A DNA stretch of 64,000 nucleotides from Shewanella algidipiscicola (GTDB taxonomy: Bacteria > Pseudomonadota > Gammaproteobacteria > Enterobacterales > Shewanellaceae): NCBI RefSeq assembly GCF_003605125.1, contig NZ_QPQT01000007.1, positions 184,929 through 248,928 of the forward strand, written 5' to 3'. Made by a program: the position numbers and the translations under genes. This document shows positions 7,103 to 14,766 of the stretch, piece after piece. Position 1 is the first letter of the stretch. Each line of letters opens with the position of its first letter. Below the pieces are notes generated by a model that worked only from the letters and a program-made list of their open reading frames with translations, made no database searches and had not been told where the DNA came from.

Positions 7103-7293
7103 TGAATATTAATGAGCACTCGGATTTCAAGATTACAAAAGTAATGAAGCACTGCCCTGAGTGTGGAGAAAACACAGAGTTTCATTGCGGCCTTAGGCAT
7201 TTCACTGGTGATGACGATGGGTTAATGCCAGCGCAATTCGAGGTCTGTCAAAAGTGCGGTTTCGACTTTGTAACGGATGGGATCGTTGGTTAA
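7099..7293 (+). CDS. Small zinc-ribbon phage protein
   Basis: A 64-residue protein with CPEC near residue 19 and CQKC near residue 50, a zinc-ribbon pattern, and an extra Cys-Gly-Leu-Arg-His stretch between. Start at ATG 7099 overlaps the previous stop. Function is unknown. Confidence 0.65.
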   Translation: MMNINEHSDFKITKVMKHCPECGENTEFHCGLRHFTGDDDGLMPAQFEVCQKCGFDFVTDGIVG

Positions 7294-7367
7294 TGGGTAG
7301 ATTTATTGGGATTGACTTGGGCAGAGCCGAAGCTGAAAGAACACTAATTATTTCAAAGGGTAAAATA

Positions 7368-7991
7368 ATGAATGACGTTGAAAATTTAGAAAAAGTTAAA
7401 GTTGCGGGCAATATTTCCGCCAGCGTGCAGGCTCAGAGCTGGTTAGATAATGGCACAGTGATTTTAGACACTGAAACCACAGGGCTTAAATGGGGCAGTG
7501 AAATTGTAGAGATCAGCATTATCGATGCCGTAAGCGGTGAGGTGTTACTCGACACTTTAGTTAAGCCTGTTGGCGTTATCCCTGACGAAGTGATTGCTAT
7601 CCACGGCATTACTAACGAAATGGTGGCCGATGCGCCGTATTTTAATGAGGTGTCGTTGCGCGTGGCGGACATTATTAAAGACCGCCCAGTGGTCGCTTAT
7701 AACGCCGCATTTGATAGAAATATGCTTGGTTCTGCACTGTCGAATTTTAGTGAAACAGATCCGCTTACCCATCCGCTGTTTAAGACTATGTCTAGTTATC
7801 AATTCCACTGCGCCATGTTGGCGTATGCCCAGTACAAGGGCGACTGGAACCACGGCCATGGTGATTTTAAGTGGCATTCGTTAGTCAATGCCGCCAAGCA
7901 GCAGGGCATCACGCTCGAAGGGACGGCGCACCGTGCGCTGTATGACTGCCAGCTTACCCGCGAACTGATTTTAAAGATGGCGGCTGAGTAA
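7368..7991 (+). CDS. DnaQ-like DEDDh 3'-5' exonuclease
   Basis: A 207-residue exonuclease of the DEDDh superfamily. The ExoI motif is DTETTGL, the ExoII region is YNAAFDRNML, and the ExoIII motif is HRALYDCQLT with the diagnostic His. The start at 7368 is chosen because AAAGGG is seven bases upstream. The frame is open to ATG 7293, which overlaps the previous stop (TAATG) and would add a FIGIDLGRAEAERTLI segment, so a longer form or a coupled leader is possible. It may process phage replication ends or degrade host DNA; the role is inferred. Confidence 0.85.
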   Translation: MNDVENLEKVKVAGNISASVQAQSWLDNGTVILDTETTGLKWGSEIVEISIIDAVSGEVLLDTLVKPVGVIPDEVIAIHGITNEMVADAPYFNEVSLRVADIIKDRPVVAYNAAFDRNMLGSALSNFSETDPLTHPLFKTMSSYQFHCAMLAYAQYKGDWNHGHGDFKWHSLVNAAKQQGITLEGTAHRALYDCQLTRELILKMAAE

Positions 7992-8272
7992 TGGCTAAAA
8001 AGTCGCACCGTTTCGCGCATTTGTTGCAGCACTTTCGCGCTAATCGGGCGGATTTATTGATCCGCTTGAGACAGTACCAAGAAGACCCAACAGAACTAAG
8101 CCTCGCAAGATTAGCTGCGGTATTGGGCGCACTTGAGTGCCTTTACTGGCAGGCGCTTGGCTGTGACGAAGTGTTATTAGCTAAAAAAATTGCGCGTACC
8201 ACCGAGGCGACAACAGCTTACACCACTGACGCTATTGGTTGTATCACTAGCATTTTTTCAGCAAAACGCTAG
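7991..8272 (+). CDS. Small phage protein of unknown function
   Basis: A 93-residue protein starting inside the exonuclease stop (TAATG). The N-terminus is basic (AKKSHRFAHLLQHFRANR), the rest helical with no known motif. It lies directly in front of the replication gene, so a replication-linked role is possible but unsupported. Confidence 0.6.
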   Translation: MAKKSHRFAHLLQHFRANRADLLIRLRQYQEDPTELSLARLAAVLGALECLYWQALGCDEVLLAKKIARTTEATTAYTTDAIGCITSIFSAKR

Positions 8273-8290
8273 CCGGAGCTGCATTACCCA

Positions 8291-10576
8291 ATGAGCGCGC
8301 GCACCTCTTCTAATCCATTTCCTTTCAAGCGGCGTTTGCAGCATTTGCCAACGCCGCTTACTGATGAGGTACTAGCTGTATTTGCTGTTGCAGCGGAGCG
8401 CTTGCCTGTTGCATCGGTGGACTTGTGGGAGGATGAGGTTGTTGACGTGCGGGAAAAGATTGATACAACTCGTTTGTATCAGCCTATTTTTGATAAACCT
8501 GCAGAGCGTTTTACTGCGGCAAAAGGCTTTGAAATGCTTGCGCCGCTGTCATTCCATGTGCGCAATAAAGTACAAAAAACCTATCAGCAACGTGTTAATC
8601 GCGGTGGCATTGTTGCTGGCTCGGCGTATTTACGCGAAACCATTCAAAAGTTAACAGTGGTTTGGCATAAGTACCCATTTCATAAAATATCGGGCATGAA
8701 GTTTGTTAAGCATTCAGCGAAGGAGCTTGATGATAATGAGGATTTGGGCCCTGAAAGCTGCGCATTAGTTGCGGCCTCGCCATTTAGTGCATTTAGATTG
8801 TTGCGCCATCGCAAATCGACTGAGCTTAAGCAGGTAGCATCACAAATGGCCGACGCTTGCATGGTGCAGATTAAGGCAATTGCAGCTGCCGACCACAGTG
8901 ACATGGCTTATTTTAACGCCTATGACGCAGCTGCCGAACTCTGCAAAACATGGAGTATCGAGCCGCCATACTGGCAAGCGGCGCACGTTGACCGCATTAA
9001 TGAAGCGGCTGAGTGCGCAATATTACGGATGACCTGCCCAAAATGGTGGGGCAAGAAGCTATTAAAATTGCGGGATCAGTGTTGCGAACACCTTTGCCTA
9101 GCTGTTGGCCTCATCACCCAGAAAACCCCCTTTATCAGCGATGAATGCTTTAGTGAGTGGCAGTCACAGCAAAAGACGGCTATGCAGTGGCTTGAAAGCA
9201 CAATGATTGAAAATGATGATGGGGTGATCTTACCGCTGATTGAAGCGGCAATGGCGGGCAACGCTAACCCGACAAACCGTGTCACAGAGCTGATTGTGCG
9301 TAATCGCGGCTTAGAAGAAATCGCCGAGGCTGCAGGCATGATTGCGCTGGCGGTAACGCTCACTTGTCCGAGTAAATACCATTCAAATTCACATAAGTGG
9401 GATCTTGGCAACGCCAAGCGAGCACAGAAATACCTAGTTAATACTTTTGCGAAAATGCGCTCAGCATTGGGTTATCGCAATATTCCGTTTTTAGGGTTTC
9501 GTGTTGCTGAGCCGCACAAAGACTCGACGCCACATTGGCATATGGCGTGGGTGATTAAGCCTGAGCATGAAGCGGCAGTTAAGGACATTATTACCAAGTA
9601 CGCCTATCAGGTTGATGGTGATGAACCTGGGGCTGCTGAGCACCGGTTAAAAATAGAGCCAATCAGAAAAGATGCTAACGGCAAAAGCGGCATTGCTGGT
9701 TACTTCATCAAGTACCTACTTAAAGGTATTCCAGGTGATCACATGCATGGCCAGCAAGAGCTTGAACTGGAGTCCGGCCAAACTATTGAGGCGGCTTCCG
9801 CCCGTGTCGCGGCGTGGGCCAGTCGATACGGCATTCGGCAATACCAGTTTTATGGTGCTGAGTCCGTGCAGATTTGGCGCGAATTGCGCCGCCTGAAAGT
9901 AGGCCCTCAATCGCCTGAGATTGAAGCGGTAAGGGCTGCAGCTTGTAGCTCGGATTGGAAAGGTTATGAAGAGGCGATGAAGCATGCACAGCTGTCACTC
10001 AATTATGAACTCACTCCCGAGGGCAACCAATACGGCGAAGTAACAAAGCGCGTGCAGGGCATCAACGGCATCGCTTTTGGTAAAAAGCGCTTAATCATCA
10101 CCCGTGGCGAGCGTTGGAAGTTGCGTAAAGCTAATGAAGATGAACAGAAAGCATATAAGGAACTTAAGCAACGCCGCAAAGACCTGTTCACCGTTAATCG
10201 CGCCATGAATGCTGAAAGCCGGCTTTCAAGAAAAGAACTCAAAGACGCTATGCCAAAGTGGAGCATGGCGCTGTTGCCGTTGCCTTTTGGCTCTCCTTGG
10301 ACTTGTAGGAATAACTGTACAGACCCTGTTTTGGAGGAGGTTGATAGCCGAATTATCAGGCACCTTGCGCAGGTAGGCATTACTGACCCTGCCAACATTG
10401 AGCGGTTATTGTTCGATGGTTGTCGAGTGATGGATGCTGACGGCGGGGAATGGTGGGTTGATGATGGCCAGCTGCGGAACGAACCGTATCGATATCGTGA
10501 AATTGAAGACATTCCGCTAGATGAGCTTGTCTCAGAAATGCAGTCGTGGGAAAAAACGATGGAGTATTCAGCATGA
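8291..10576 (+). CDS. A: GpA-type phage replication endonuclease (HUH)
   Basis: A 761-residue rolling-circle initiator of the P2 gpA family, which nicks the phage origin and becomes covalently attached to the 5' end. The metal-binding HUH motif is His415-Trp-His417 (TPHWHMAW). The two catalytic tyrosines are Tyr471 and Tyr475 (YFIKYLLKG), with the same three-residue spacing as the P2 A protein pair. The length matches the family (P2 A is about 760). In P2 the nick site lies inside the A gene; the same is likely here but was not located. Confidence 0.95.
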   Translation: MSARTSSNPFPFKRRLQHLPTPLTDEVLAVFAVAAERLPVASVDLWEDEVVDVREKIDTTRLYQPIFDKPAERFTAAKGFEMLAPLSFHVRNKVQKTYQQRVNRGGIVAGSAYLRETIQKLTVVWHKYPFHKISGMKFVKHSAKELDDNEDLGPESCALVAASPFSAFRLLRHRKSTELKQVASQMADACMVQIKAIAAADHSDMAYFNAYDAAAELCKTWSIEPPYWQAAHVDRINEAAECAILRMTCPKWWGKKLLKLRDQCCEHLCLAVGLITQKTPFISDECFSEWQSQQKTAMQWLESTMIENDDGVILPLIEAAMAGNANPTNRVTELIVRNRGLEEIAEAAGMIALAVTLTCPSKYHSNSHKWDLGNAKRAQKYLVNTFAKMRSALGYRNIPFLGFRVAEPHKDSTPHWHMAWVIKPEHEAAVKDIITKYAYQVDGDEPGAAEHRLKIEPIRKDANGKSGIAGYFIKYLLKGIPGDHMHGQQELELESGQTIEAASARVAAWASRYGIRQYQFYGAESVQIWRELRRLKVGPQSPEIEAVRAAACSSDWKGYEEAMKHAQLSLNYELTPEGNQYGEVTKRVQGINGIAFGKKRLIITRGERWKLRKANEDEQKAYKELKQRRKDLFTVNRAMNAESRLSRKELKDAMPKWSMALLPLPFGSPWTCRNNCTDPVLEEVDSRIIRHLAQVGITDPANIERLLFDGCRVMDADGGEWWVDDGQLRNEPYRYREIEDIPLDELVSEMQSWEKTMEYSA

Positions 10577-10935
10577 AAACACTGATTCAAGGTTGTGAAA
10601 GCGCCGAACAGTTTGAGGTATTGCTTAAGCTAACGGGCATCACCAGCGAAGATAAAAAGAATGCGCTGCGTGCTCACTTAGTTGAAGGCCTACCAGCTAA
10701 GCGCGCGTATGCCCGCTTTCATGTTACCCAGCAGCATTTTAGCCAGGCATTAATGCTGCTAAACAAAAAAGCAGGCTTGGCCATGCAGTATGCGGCGCTG
10801 CAAAAGAGCAAAGGTGAGCAGAACTTTAACGAGCTGCGACAGCTAGTCATTGAATCAAATCAAGTTGGCAGATTTGAGCCGCTATTGACGGGAGACCTTC
10901 AGAATCCGCCTATTGATGCTCCAGAATTCAGATAA
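10573..10935 (+). CDS. Putative HTH regulator downstream of gene A
   Basis: A 120-residue protein whose start overlaps the gene A stop (ATGA). The segment VEGLPAKRAYARFHVTQQHF with the following SQALMLLNKK is like the helix-turn-helix of PapB/FocB-type or TrfB-type regulators. It ends just before the accessory block. It probably regulates the early operon or copy number, but this rests on weak similarity. Confidence 0.6.
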   Translation: MKTLIQGCESAEQFEVLLKLTGITSEDKKNALRAHLVEGLPAKRAYARFHVTQQHFSQALMLLNKKAGLAMQYAALQKSKGEQNFNELRQLVIESNQVGRFEPLLTGDLQNPPIDAPEFR

Positions 10936-11273
10936 TAAAAACCACACTAGATAAGTAGTGTAAAAATAGAGATATAAATAAATTGGATTAGCCTGAACTC
11001 AACCTGTTAATACTCAAATCTCGATGCAATCAGATTCGACAGGTTGCTTTAACTCATTTCTTTGCGCGTTTTTCCTGCCTAAAATTAATAAAACCCATAA
11101 AATCATGTGGATATACTTATCCAAAATTAGTTAATAGGTTTGGAAAACGCGCATGCGCATTTTCCCGGATAGTGTATTTGATAAAAAGCTGATAAGTTCT
11201 TTGCATACATGTAGTTAACTGTGCGCGTTTTCACTGGTCTAATGAGGTAAACAGCGCAGCGCATAAATAAAAT
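10936..11273. other. Non-coding stretch between early operon and cassette block
   Basis: No gene is seen. It holds the inverted pair ACACTA/TAGTGT (a weak terminator-like hairpin soon after the stop), AACCTGT facing ACAGGTT about 40 bases apart near 11000-11045, and three copies of the GCGCGTTTT or AAAACGCGC motif near 11065, 11145 and 11222. It ends at GTTAAAT (11274-11280), which matches the integron cassette boundary consensus GTTRRRY. Confidence 0.45.
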
Positions 11274-11296
11274 GTTAAATGAATAGGAGTACACTT

Positions 11297-12217
11297 TTGG
11301 ATTGGAACGTATTTTTTAGCACTATCAGCCAAACATCTGGCGCCATAGTGGGGATTTTTGCTGCGTTTTTGATTACAAAAATAGTTTCAAATCAAGCAGA
11401 ATTTTCGCAGGACAAAGCAGACGCTTCAAACTTCATATTAAAGTCTGAAGCTTTATGTGACGAGGCTAAGTCGCGATATTTTAAGTGGTATAATGAGCGA
11501 ATTAGAGATCAAGAGCTCTGTGATATAGATGAAGCGTTTCACGAAAAAGGCGAATTGTTAACCTCAGCTGAATACTTAGAGAAGTATAATTTTTCATCTT
11601 TTGATGCTAAGGGAGATATTGTTCCATTATTAGAAGAAAAAGTAGCGGAGTTTCACTCTATAAGAGAAAAAGAACAGGCAGAGCGAGACAAGTTCGAAAG
11701 CAATACATTTGGCATTGCATATGCAATGCCAAAGTTGATGTATATAAAACCACTATCAGTCGTCAGTATAAATACAACGCCTGAGCGAGAAGAAATCGAT
11801 AACTTATTAGTTAGAACTCTCCATCAAGTTAAAGTCAATAAGTCTCATGTCGAAAAACTTAGTTCAGGGCAAGATTCGTCTAATCTGATTAACTTTTCAA
11901 TAATTTCTGTATTGCTATTGTTTTTCGCTGGTGTTGTATACCCGCTGAGTTTTCTTCCATTGGAAGTAAATGCGGAGATAAGTTTATCGATAGGGGCATT
12001 TTGGGATATTCTCTTTTCCTTAAAAGGAGTAATGCTTTCATTGATATCCGTAATTTTCTCTGGGCTAATGTTAGTATTTTTAAAGGCTAATATGAAGCTC
12101 AAGCACACTGATGATACGATTGAAAAGTTGGCTAAGTTTAGCCAATTAGAAAACTATTCAAACTATTATAAAAATTATATCGATAACACAGGTACTAATG
12201 GCCAAGAATTCATTTAA
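11297..12217 (+). CDS. Cassette 1: membrane protein of unknown function
   Basis: A roughly 306-residue protein read from TTG 11297, which has AGGAG eight bases upstream inside the cassette; the longer ATG at 11279 lies four bases from the cassette boundary and has no ribosome binding site. The start then reads MDWNVFFSTISQTSGAIVGIFAAF. One membrane segment lies near residues 9-26, a charged soluble region follows, and two more membrane segments lie near 197-220 and 245-265. Similar WNxFF...GAIVGIFxAF proteins occur widely but have no assigned role. An attC site overlaps the stop codon. A membrane effector or abortive-infection role is inference. Confidence 0.75.
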   Translation: MDWNVFFSTISQTSGAIVGIFAAFLITKIVSNQAEFSQDKADASNFILKSEALCDEAKSRYFKWYNERIRDQELCDIDEAFHEKGELLTSAEYLEKYNFSSFDAKGDIVPLLEEKVAEFHSIREKEQAERDKFESNTFGIAYAMPKLMYIKPLSVVSINTTPEREEIDNLLVRTLHQVKVNKSHVEKLSSGQDSSNLINFSIISVLLLFFAGVVYPLSFLPLEVNAEISLSIGAFWDILFSLKGVMLSLISVIFSGLMLVFLKANMKLKHTDDTIEKLAKFSQLENYSNYYKNYIDNTGTNGQEFI

Positions 12218-12337
12218 CAAACTGTTCAAGAGTGATTCGCAACGCGTGGCATTTTTACTATGCGTTGCGTTCGGTGTTTAAGGTAGTATGCGGCGGCTTT
12301 TGTATTGCGTTGCTCACATCTTAACAGGGCGTTAGGT
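12212..12337 (+). repeat. attC site 1 (integron cassette recombination site)
   Basis: A 126-bp site beginning with ATTTAAC (RYYYAAC) over the stop codon of cassette 1 and ending with GTTAGGT (GTTRRRY). The inner arms CTGTT-C-AAGA and TCTTAACAG pair with one unpaired base, the hallmark that fixes strand choice by the integron integrase. Outer arms containing CGCAACGC and GCGTTGC add further pairing. It is very similar in length and sequence to site 3 at 24182-24303. Confidence 0.85.
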
Positions 12338-12367
12338 ATTTTCATTGCGATCCGAGGAGTAATAAGT

Positions 12368-13036
12368 ATGGCCATAGGAACAGTAGATACCAAAATACTT
12401 TGGGGCAGAGCTGGAGGGCGATGCTCCAAACCAGGTTGTGATGAAGATTTGACCTCATTGGTAGCATCGGGGAACTATGTAGTTGGAGAAATGGCTCATG
12501 TAATAGGCAGTAAACCTACTGCTGCTAGGGGCACTCCTGAGGGAGGTGCTGATACATATGATAACTTGATTTTGCTATGTCCAACTCACCACACTCATAT
12601 AGATAAAGCACCGGAGGGTACTTATCCCGTTGAGATGCTCCATGAGTGGAAAAGAAATCATGAAGCAGAAATAAGTAGCGCAGGGAAAGCCACAAAGTTT
12701 GAGAACTTTGATAAGTTAAATATCGCTGTTGCTCGACTGCTGGCTAGCAATAAGGCTACGTTTGATGCATTTGGTCCAAAGAGTGAAGCTGCTCAATCAG
12801 ATCCCAGCTCTAATGCCTATCTTGTCTGGGAGTTGCGAAGAATTGACAAAATTCTGCCTAACAATAGGAAAATATTAAACCTTATCGACGCAAATGAAGA
12901 GCTTATTGAAGATATGCAGACTATTCGGGCTATCGAAAAGTTCCGTGTACACGTAGAGTCGTATGAAAAGCACGTATATCAACGGCTCGACTCCTATCAA
13001 TTATTTCCTAACGAATTTTCAGAGGTTTTCGCATAA
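12368..13036 (+). CDS. Cassette 2, gene 1: HNH endonuclease
   Basis: A 222-residue protein from ATG 12368 (GAGGAG upstream; a longer frame to 12305 would run back into the attC site). An HNH nuclease domain fills residues 10-95: Cys19/Cys24, His44 (GEMAHVIGS), Asn66 (YDNLILLC) and CPTHHTHID with His74/75/77. The C-terminal 120 residues are helical and unassigned. Its stop overlaps the next start (TAATG). Co-encoded with an Mrr-like protein and a nucleotidyltransferase in one cassette, it is probably the DNA-cutting effector of a defence or toxin module; that role is inferred. Confidence 0.85.
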   Translation: MAIGTVDTKILWGRAGGRCSKPGCDEDLTSLVASGNYVVGEMAHVIGSKPTAARGTPEGGADTYDNLILLCPTHHTHIDKAPEGTYPVEMLHEWKRNHEAEISSAGKATKFENFDKLNIAVARLLASNKATFDAFGPKSEAAQSDPSSNAYLVWELRRIDKILPNNRKILNLIDANEELIEDMQTIRAIEKFRVHVESYEKHVYQRLDSYQLFPNEFSEVFA

Positions 13037-13452
13037 TGTCAAATGGTTCAAATTCATGGGGGGTGTCATTCAGCCGAATTGCGTGGCTAGAATCGGCTAT
13101 CCAAACTCACGGTAATGTTATTCGTTACTCACGTCATGACGACATCATTATGGAGTTTGACAGGAAAGATGGCAGTTCAATTACATTGATCTGTCTTGAT
13201 GAATACACTTTGGGTGAGGCTGCAGTACACCGAGTTTTGCAAGAGTTTCCAGATGTAAATTATATATCTGTAGGTGGTAATTGGAATGGGTATACGATTG
13301 AAGCGAAACAGCTTTGCCTATCCAAAAATATTGGTCTTTTCAATTCGAGCGAATTAACAGGAGCGTTGTGGAAAAATGAGTTCTGGTTATATCATCAGAA
13401 AGATGACAAGGGAAATCCAGTCTATCCATACAAAAAACAGCAACCTGTTTAG
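13036..13452 (+). CDS. Cassette 2, gene 2: degenerate Mrr-like protein
   Basis: A 138-residue protein coupled to the HNH gene (one-base overlap). Residues 36-110 follow the layout of an Mrr/restriction-endonuclease core: a strand-turn-strand (DDIIMEFDRKDGSSITLICLD), a helix, VNYISVGGNWNGYTIEAKQL like the Mrr 'vTsggft..A' strand and helix, and NIGLFNSSELTGAL like its last strand. The catalytic Q/E-x-K is replaced by I-C-L, so if the fold call is right it is catalytically dead and perhaps a DNA sensor. This is inference from pattern alone. Confidence 0.6.
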   Translation: MSNGSNSWGVSFSRIAWLESAIQTHGNVIRYSRHDDIIMEFDRKDGSSITLICLDEYTLGEAAVHRVLQEFPDVNYISVGGNWNGYTIEAKQLCLSKNIGLFNSSELTGALWKNEFWLYHQKDDKGNPVYPYKKQQPV

Positions 13453-13705
13453 TGTGTATGGTTTTGGTTCGTTTTTTCGCAGTAGCTATGCAAACGATTG
13501 TGACTTGCTGCTTGTGGTTAAGAATGACACTGAAAACTTAGGACAACTTCATGCGGACTTGTCCAATATTTTTTATGAGCTGGGTTCAAAGTTATCTATT
13601 GATTTTGATTTAACCATTCTTACTGAACGAGAGCATAAAGCTTCCCCACTTAGAGAGCATGATCGTTTGGTAGAAATTTCAGTTCCTAAGGTACCAAATA
13701 CCTAA
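13376..13705 (+). CDS. Cassette 2, gene 3: MNT-type nucleotidyltransferase
   Basis: A 109-residue minimal nucleotidyltransferase. It shows GSFFR (residues 31-35), NDCDLLLVV with Asp41 and Asp43, and IDFDLTIL carrying the third acidic residue (Asp78), the metal triad of the MNT/MenA family. The start at 13376 gives a 77-base overlap with the preceding gene. MNT proteins often act as antitoxins that AMPylate HEPN toxins; here the partner in the same cassette is an HNH nuclease, which is unusual. Whether it modifies the nuclease, a tRNA or another target is unknown. Confidence 0.78.
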   Translation: MSSGYIIRKMTREIQSIHTKNSNLFSVYGFGSFFRSSYANDCDLLLVVKNDTENLGQLHADLSNIFYELGSKLSIDFDLTILTEREHKASPLREHDRLVEISVPKVPNT

Positions 13706-13824
13706 CAAACAATTTAAGTGGATTCTCAACGCGTGGCAGTTTTACTATGCGTCAGGTAAAGTGGTTACTGTGTAATGCAGCGGTTTGGCCAGTGCGTTGT
13801 TCACCACTTAATTGAGCGTTATAA
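13700..13824 (+). repeat. attC site 2 (integron cassette recombination site)
   Basis: A 125-bp site from ACCTAAC (RYYYAAC, over the stop codon of cassette 2) to GTTATAA at 13818-13824. The inner arms CAATT-T-AAGTGG and CCACTTAATTG pair with one unpaired T. The CAACGCGTGGCA...TTTTACTATGCG block is shared with sites 1 and 3. The last triplet departs from strict GTTRRRY. Confidence 0.78.
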
Positions 13825-13848
13825 GCCCATTGTTATCATGGAGTTTTA

Positions 13849-14286
13849 ATGGATCAAAATACAATAATTGGATTAATTGGTGGAGCTTTATTAGCTTATG
13901 TTATTCCTAAACTGAGCCCTTATATTGACAAGTATTTAAAACAGGCTTTTGGATTTCTCTTAAACACAGTACTTAAGCCTCTTAAAGGCTATTTTAGAAA
14001 GAAGCAGTTAGTTAGGCTTAAAGAATTCCGTATAGCTAGAGTTAATCACTCTGCGGTGACTATGCAGGTTGTAAGGGCTCATACATATTTTCTTCTCTTC
14101 TGGGGAGTTATAGCTTTTTATCTAAATCTATTAACTGAGCCTGCATTTCCTGCCATTTTAGAGAAAAGTTTTGTCTTTGGTATGCTCTTAACCAGTCCCA
14201 TATATGTGTTTGAGCTATTATGGCTATCAGCAGATCATAAAGCCAAAAAGCTAGTAAAAAGTAGAGGCCAGCTGGGTTTGCGGTAA
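13849..14286 (+). CDS. Probable cassette 3: small membrane protein
   Basis: A 145-residue protein starting at ATG 13849, 25 bases after attC site 2, with GGAG upstream, the usual position of a cassette gene. It has an N-terminal hydrophobic segment (residues 5-20), a basic middle (KGYFRKKQLVRLKEFRIARVNH) and two more membrane segments (about 78-96 and 105-125). No family is recognised. No attC site follows the stop, so the array is either truncated here or this gene is not a cassette. Confidence 0.65.
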   Translation: MDQNTIIGLIGGALLAYVIPKLSPYIDKYLKQAFGFLLNTVLKPLKGYFRKKQLVRLKEFRIARVNHSAVTMQVVRAHTYFLLFWGVIAFYLNLLTEPAFPAILEKSFVFGMLLTSPIYVFELLWLSADHKAKKLVKSRGQLGLR

Positions 14287-14720
14287 GTGATTTAAGTTAA
14301 ATAAAACAGTCTGTTATGTTGGGATTTACTCCTCGTTGTAACCAACAGTTTTTGTCCGCTTAAGCAGGCATTTATCCCTACATTTTGTAATTTGAGATAC
14401 ATGTTGGTAGGCATGTGTCTTAACTCATTTATCTTCTATAAATATTCTTAGGTCTGATCACACTGGTTATCATCGAACTGAAAGCCTCCAAGTAATCGTA
14501 AAACGAATCAGAAATGTCTAATGGATCTCGGGGATCGCTAAATGATCGCAATCGCGTTTTTTTGCGTTTTTTGTAACTGGGGTTCACCAGTGTAAGCAGC
14601 AAGCGCTGGCGCGGTTTTAGAGGATTGCATTACTGCGTTTTTTTCACCCGAAAAAGCGCGCAGGCGTGGCGTGGGTCTGACGGCGCGCGCTGGGTTGAAA
14701 GTGGGGGTAAACTGCAGGCA
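14287..14720. other. Non-coding stretch with the likely cos region
   Basis: No gene is seen in this 434-base stretch. The part at about 14640-14720 is rich in GCGC and GGCGTGG blocks and lies directly before the terminator of the portal-terminase operon, the position of cos in P2. Clustered GATC and CGCGTTTTTTTGCG motifs occur near 14525-14570. The exact cohesive-end cut cannot be placed by eye. Confidence 0.45.
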
Positions 14721-14745
14721 ATAAAAAACCGCCCGAGGGCGGTTG
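14721..14745 (-). terminator. Terminator of the leftward P-Q operon
   Basis: On the minus strand, the stem AACCGCCC/GGGCGGTT is followed by TTTTTTATT, 22 bases after the portal gene stop. P2 has a terminator in the same place between gene Q and cos. Confidence 0.85.
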
Positions 14746-14766
14746 ATGGGAATGGGGTTCCGATAG

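Noticed and set aside
10003..10590. 195-codon ORF on the minus strand
   Set aside because: Antisense to the 3' part of the replication gene; Ser-rich composition typical of a shadow frame.
14287..14500. A third attC site after the 13849-14286 gene
   Set aside because: A CTGTT...CCAACAG pair exists, but no RYYYAAC over the stop codon and no GTTRRRY end at a suitable distance were found.
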